This document shows, piece after piece, positions 59,485-64,000 of a stretch of 64,000 nt of DNA. The notes beneath the pieces were generated by a model. It saw nothing but the letters and a program-made list of their open reading frames with translations. It was not told the DNA's origin and did not search any database. Both the position numbers and the translations under genes were made by a program. Numbering within the stretch: position 1 is the stretch's first letter; each line of letters begins with the position of its first letter. Origin of the DNA: Citrus sinensis (taxonomy: Eukaryota > Streptophyta > Magnoliopsida > Sapindales > Rutaceae); assembly GCF_022201045.2 (NCBI RefSeq), contig NC_068559.1, positions 1,736,001 to 1,800,000 of the forward strand. Direction: 5' to 3'.

Positions 59485-62400
59485 ATGGGGAAGATAGCAA
59501 AAGGGTCGAGGAAGGGAAAGAAAGCGTGGAGAGCTAACATAAGCACTGAAGATATAGAAGATTTCTTTGAGCAATCAAATAAAGACGCTCTCTCCGGTGG
59601 CTCTCTTTCTCAGCTTCCGAACGACTCCCTTTTCTACGTCGACAACTCCAAAGGTTAGACAAAGCTTCGAGCATTTTTTGACTCGTCTAGGCATATTTTC
59701 GTTGAACTTTGATTTTGGGTAAGCGGGGGGCTATAATGAGGAAGCAGCAAACTCAATCAGGCCATAGCATAAATGCTGTCGATTAGAGGGGGAAAAACGT
59801 AAAATTCACATAGAGATATGATAAATTTCAGTTGAATCACCTTATCTTTACTAGAATTTATATCCGTTAGATAGATTGATTTTGCTAGAGAGCAAGGTTT
59901 TTGATTGTAAAAAAGTACATTTGCACTGTTAGCGGAAGGTGCACAATTTTTATTATGTGGTTTAATTATTGATTAATTGAAAAAGATTTTTTTTTTTTTA
60001 AATTGTAACTGTTGGCTATGCTTTTGAAGTTTTGTTGCAGTTTTATTGATTATGCTTATTTTTGTGACTTGAGTTTTTGGTGATTTGTAATGACAGATCT
60101 TTCAGTGAAGCGGAAGATCGAGAAACATAGGGAAAAGGTACTCCGCTGTGACAGTGTGCTGCAGAAGAATCCTTTTGTTCAAGCATTGCCATCGTCAAAG
60201 CCTAAGCAGAAGAAGAAATCCAAGAAAGAGAATAAGGATGTTGTGAAAGAAAAGGATGAAACTCGGGATGGTCAGAAGGTGAGCAATTATTGTTGGATCC
60301 TAGTGTCTTTTGATACTTGAATTCAAACTAATTTCGTGTTATTTCGATTTATCATCTCAGAGTGATGGTGCATCTGCTTCTGGCATGGTTGACTTATGGG
60401 CAAACGAAGGTGAAGGAGACAACCCGAAAAAGGTAAACTATTATTATTAACTATTTGAAATTTTGAATGCAATTATAATCACCTTTGGATGCCTGTGTAG
60501 AAAGGAATGACATTCTGCGGCATTATTGTTCATGTGAATCAGCATCTATTCTACAATGTGACAGAATGGATTCACTGCCTCTTTTCTTTTATCTGGTTAC
60601 GACATACCTTTACTGTGAACTCTAGCTGGTTCCAAATTTTGGGAGCTGTATAAATCAACATGACAGTGTTTGAAATAACTTTTAAGATGCTTTCTTTAAA
60701 GGTATGAGATGGGCCTTAGTTGATAGTAGGGTCATTGACAGGTCCCAAAACCTTCAGTTATTCCAGCTGTGGAAGTTGAGGCTTTAGGATGCTCATACAA
60801 TCCCACGTTCGAAAGTCATCAGGTAAGTTCTTAATGTTTGATTCTTGCATATGTTGCCTGCTTATGTTGTTCATCCAGATGGCAACTATTTTAGTTCCTT
60901 TGCATCAATCCAGGAGTCATTGGCTCAAGCTGTGGCAGAAGAGATGCAGAAAGTCTATCGAAAGGAGTTGGGTCCTGAACCAGTTCCAATTACCGTTCCA
61001 GGAGAAGTTATTAACGATGAAGATGTGAGCTGCTTTTGCTCTGTGAATTTATCATTTACCTAGAATGCTAAGATTTTGACCATGCAACGTCCAAAAACTG
61101 GAGTTTATATTTGATATATGTTTCAAATGAGTCGAGGTCCTAAGGTCTTTGGTGTGCCTATTTATCTGAAGAGTTCATCTCAAGTGAAATAAGCACAACA
61201 CTGAGGACCTTTTTTTATATTAGTTTACAGTATGTGCCATAAGCTTAACCTTATCTTTTTTACCATCAGAGGTACTTTCTTGAGGTGGATAATGGAAGCG
61301 ATGATGAAAATGTGGAGAATTTGAGCGAAAATCAAGCTACTGGAAATGAAAACAGGTAAGCTTCTTAGATTTGTTATGGCTGTCACAATAATTATTCTTT
61401 TTCTATCTATAAATAATGAGAAATCCTTCTGTTTCAATATCATGATGCAGATCTAGAAAAACAAAGAAGGTCACCCGGGTTGAATTGAATAAGAGAGAAA
61501 GACACAAGGAACTGCATAGAAAAGAAGCAGAAGCAAAAAAGAGGGAGGAGCTTTCTAAACAAATTGATAGGTAAGATGTTTTTCATGCTTCTACTAACAC
61601 ATATTTGTTCGTAGCTTATTCTTACAATCGCTTCTTCTCCTATTTGCAGCTTGCCGAATATTATTGAAGAAATAACGAAAGAGGATGAGGAGAAGCAAAA
61701 AAGACATATAAGGCGTGTTGTGGCTATGCAAGAAAGACTAAAAGTTCGCCCGCCACGCTTGGGAAAGCACAAGTATGTTTTTTGCTTTTCCATTTTTAAT
61801 ATTGAAAATTCCGCTTAGCTCATATATTCCTTTTGCTGTTTCTGCTTATTGATTTTGGGCATAATTTTTTATAGAAGCTAATGTAAAATATCATCTTTTT
61901 ACACCATATTTCACACGATAAAAGCCTCTGAAGTTCTGTAACTTCTCAAGAAAAAGTAAAAGTTTGGTGTAGGATCAAGGATAACAATTGACTACATCAA
62001 AGGATGCTTCAATATTTGAGAAAAGTATCACATACTTTCTAGAGAAAAAACATGTTCAATTGATTTTTTCTTGAAAATTGTGATTGTAATTTTCTATATA
62101 GCAGGCACACTAATTGGCAATTTTGTTTCAGATTTGAGCCGGCTCCTACACAAGTCCTCCTATCTGAAGAAATAACTGGGTCTCTCCGTAAGCTCAAGGT
62201 ATGTTTCCTTTTCTTTTCTTGATGTTTTCCATTTAGTCATCAAATTTCTTCTTATTGTTTGTTTTTGAATGAACTGATTGTTTTTTTTTGTTAATCACCA
62301 TTAGGGTTGTTGCACCCTTGTAAAGGATCGGTTTAAGAGTCTAGAGAAGAGAGGATTGATTGTCCCAGTCAAGGGCAAAAGGTTAGATGAACTCTCCACA

Positions 62401-62659
62401 TTGCTTCTGCTTTTCCTTTCTCTTGCAGTGGCTATATTGCTAATTAGGGTGACAGTAGATTACTTGAAACAGAGATTATAATGTTGAATATTGGGAGTTA
62501 ATTTTTGCTCAAACACTAACTCAATTTTATTATTATAAAACTGCAATATATGTTTTTCTACAGATGGAATATCTACTGGTGAATTCCTTTCATTTTGCAT
62601 ATGATTTATGTATGATTATGCTCACGCCATTGAAATTTATATACTTGAACAGGAAATAG
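59485..62659 (+). CDS. SMO4: NOP53 / SMALL ORGAN 4 ribosome biogenesis factor
   Basis: Eleven exons: 59485-59653, 60097-60278, 60361-60432, 60742-60822, 60914-61024, 61270-61355, 61451-61570, 61650-61772, 62132-62198, 62305-62381 and 62653-62659. They give 364 residues. NOP53 is a nucleolar factor for 60S subunit maturation that recruits the Mtr4-exosome to trim 7S/27S pre-rRNA. The arch-interacting motif LFYVD is at residues 49-53. Other family blocks are WRANISTEDIEDFFEQ, VDLWANEG, PSVIPAVEVEALGCSYNPTF, VTRVELNKRERHKELHRK and PRLGKHKFEPAPTQVLLSEE. The protein is Lys-rich throughout, fitting nucleolar localisation. The last exon codes one amino acid and the stop (R/K then TAG). A paralogous position in Arabidopsis is At2g40430 as I remember it. 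Confidence 0.95.
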
Positions 62660-62976
62660 AAAGCTGCTCTCCCTTGCAAAGATTCTCTTACGTGGTTTAG
62701 CTTTTGATGTGTGATGTCAAGGTATATCTTACCAGAAGGTTTCGAACTCGAATTGCTTACCAGAAAATGAGAGAGATGCATCTAGGAATGCAGAAGACTT
62801 ACCAGTTCTTCATGTTTTAGTCTTCTTTAAATGTATAATTACTTCGGTTTTTGCATTTGTTAACCCAGTTTTGAGTTATTTATGCCATTGGCTTTCTATA
62901 ATGTTTCCTTAAGATCTAATGACAAACACGACTCGACGTTTACTTAGGCATACAACAAACAGCATATCGTTCAAGG
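62660..62976. other. Convergent spacer NOP53 / MFS protein
   Basis: The 3' UTRs of the two genes meet here. Nothing else seen. Confidence 0.55.
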
Positions 62977-64000
62977 TCACTGTGAATGTTTCCTCCGCAT
63001 TCGTAGATACAAAACAAAACTAAGCATTGTACCAATGAAGCTAATGGATCCCCAGACTGTAAAAATAAGCTGATGGCATTTCAGAACCCCCATGCATATT
63101 TTACGATCATGTTCACCTTCACCTTCTCTTTGGTAACTGTGAGCGGCCAAGTATCCGAAAAGAAGGATTCCGATGGGAACGTTTGAACCAACAATCGTTT
63201 GGTGAACAAATGAAACAGGTGAGCCAATGAATTCTGATGTTGAAGCTGCAATGATAACATTTATGGCTCCTGTGCCAGTTCCTATAATACCTGTGCTTAT
63301 GTGAAGACATGCGTTGCTGTTGCCGATGAGCAAGAAGAAGGCTAAAGGCATGGGCATCATTATGAGCATCACTGCTGTTGCTGCCTTGGATTTGATTGAT
63401 TTTTCCCTGAAACAAATAATTTTATGTCAAATTTAAACATATCAAGCTCTAACATGTGTACTGAGATTTATAACGGCTAGTGAATTCATGAGACGGCAAT
63501 ACGTTGCCTACTGGATCATTGCTTGTTTATCAAGACTGACATAATTTTGGTATATATTGAAGTTTACAGCAGGAGATGATCAAACCTTGTGTACCATGAG
63601 AAGATGACAGAAAAGATCTTTCCAAAGAATAAGCTAAATGATGATGTTGCCATTAGAAATGAAGCTTCATGGTAACCTTTCAAGTCGCAGATTATATCCA
63701 AGTTGCTGAGATACACCATTCCCAGAGTAGTCCCACACATACTCAGCAAATAAAACAACCAAAAATCTACAGTCTTCAATAAATTTTTTGTGTCCCCATC
63801 TTCAGTATTGCTCTCTTTTTTCCTTTTATCATCTTTAATAGTGTCCTTGAGTCCCTGGCAAGATCTGTCCCGCTCTGGTATCACCTTCATGCCCCATAAT
63901 ATTTCTAATATAAGCTGGTTTGCAGTGACGAGCAATGCCACTACAAAAGGTAGCATTACCACCAGCACAAGACTCACCACTCTCAATTTCGGTGACAATT
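62977..64000 (-). CDS. Nodulin-like / NFD4-type MFS transporter, C-terminal part
   Basis: Two exons are visible, 64000-63596 (open to the window edge) and 63406-62977, joined across a good donor AAG|GT and acceptor CAG. This is the C-terminal half of the nodulin-like MFS family (Nodulin-like plus NFD4 domain). Family marks are KTVDFWLFYLLSMCGTTLGM, VYLSNLDIICDLKGYHEASF, then SLFFGKIFSVIFSWY, MPLAFFLLIGNSNACLHIST and GPVSF-like SPVSFVHQTIVGSNVPIG. The C-terminus is short and basic (MRRKHSQ). The N-terminal ~300 residues lie beyond the window. The family includes probable transporters of the plasma or organelle membrane; the substrate is unknown. Confidence 0.92.

Noticed and set aside
59254-59574. 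Antisense frame over NOP53 exon 1
   Set aside because: Complement of the promoter and exon 1 of NOP53.
1-64000. CRISPR array, toxin-antitoxin or biosynthetic cluster
   Set aside because: The window is plant nuclear DNA; the repeats are microsatellites and transposon ends, and the neighbouring genes do not share a pathway.

Overview
The window is plant nuclear DNA. Genes have many short exons with GT..AG introns and AT-rich introns and spacers, and they sit among LTR retrotransposons, MITEs and a LINE. The gene families are eudicot families, and the window reads like a woody rosid (Sapindales/Citrus would fit), but the species is inference. No CRISPR, operon, phage or other bacterial feature is present, and I saw no tRNA or rRNA gene.

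Layout: 1-2.6 kb, 3' part of a RETICULATA-RELATED 5/6 gene (+). 3.2-4.7 kb, arogenate dehydrogenase (-). 5.6-7.0 kb, an orphan exon-like fragment and a 5'-truncated LINE. 7.8-10.8 kb, a decayed NPF (NRT1/PTR) transporter pseudogene with a Tourist-like MITE in its middle. 12.9-15.5 kb, CHX cation/H+ antiporter (-). 16.8-17.5 kb, ERD15 (+). 18.1-18.5 kb, small heavy-metal-associated protein (-). 20.2-21.8 kb, CAN-type Ca2+-dependent nuclease (+). 23.4-24.4 kb, SEL1-like repeat protein (-). 26.4-27.5 kb, LURP-one-related protein (+). 27.5-33.3 kb, gene-poor DNA with two MITE-like elements. 33.5-34.2 kb, WI12/SAG20 wound-induced protein (-). 34.6-41.6 kb, a Ty3/gypsy element with a solo Copia-type LTR nested inside it. 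45.3-47.0 kb, PLAC8/DUF2985 membrane protein (-). 48.3-51.0 kb, alpha-SNAP (-). 54.0-55.7 kb, AVT6-type amino-acid transporter (+). 57.0-59.2 kb, ARM-like protein (-), head-to-head with NOP53/SMO4 (+, 59.5-62.7 kb). 63-64 kb, C-terminal part of a nodulin-like/NFD4-type MFS protein (-).

The genes are ordinary and not functionally linked, but their order is informative. RER, CAN, LURP-one-related, alpha-SNAP, AVT6, ARM and NOP53 recur in the same order, as I remember the Arabidopsis gene list, on two Arabidopsis segments (around At3g56140-At3g56210 and At2g40400-At2g40430). Each Arabidopsis segment keeps only part of the set, so this window looks like the unfractionated ancestor-like block. WI12 and PLAC8 resemble a second Arabidopsis neighbour pair (At3g10980/At3g10985).

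The observation I would check first is the WI12 gene. Its conserved NTF2-like reading frame runs for 228 codons with no usable in-frame AUG before codon 103, which points to a non-AUG start. I found no convincing new multi-gene system.
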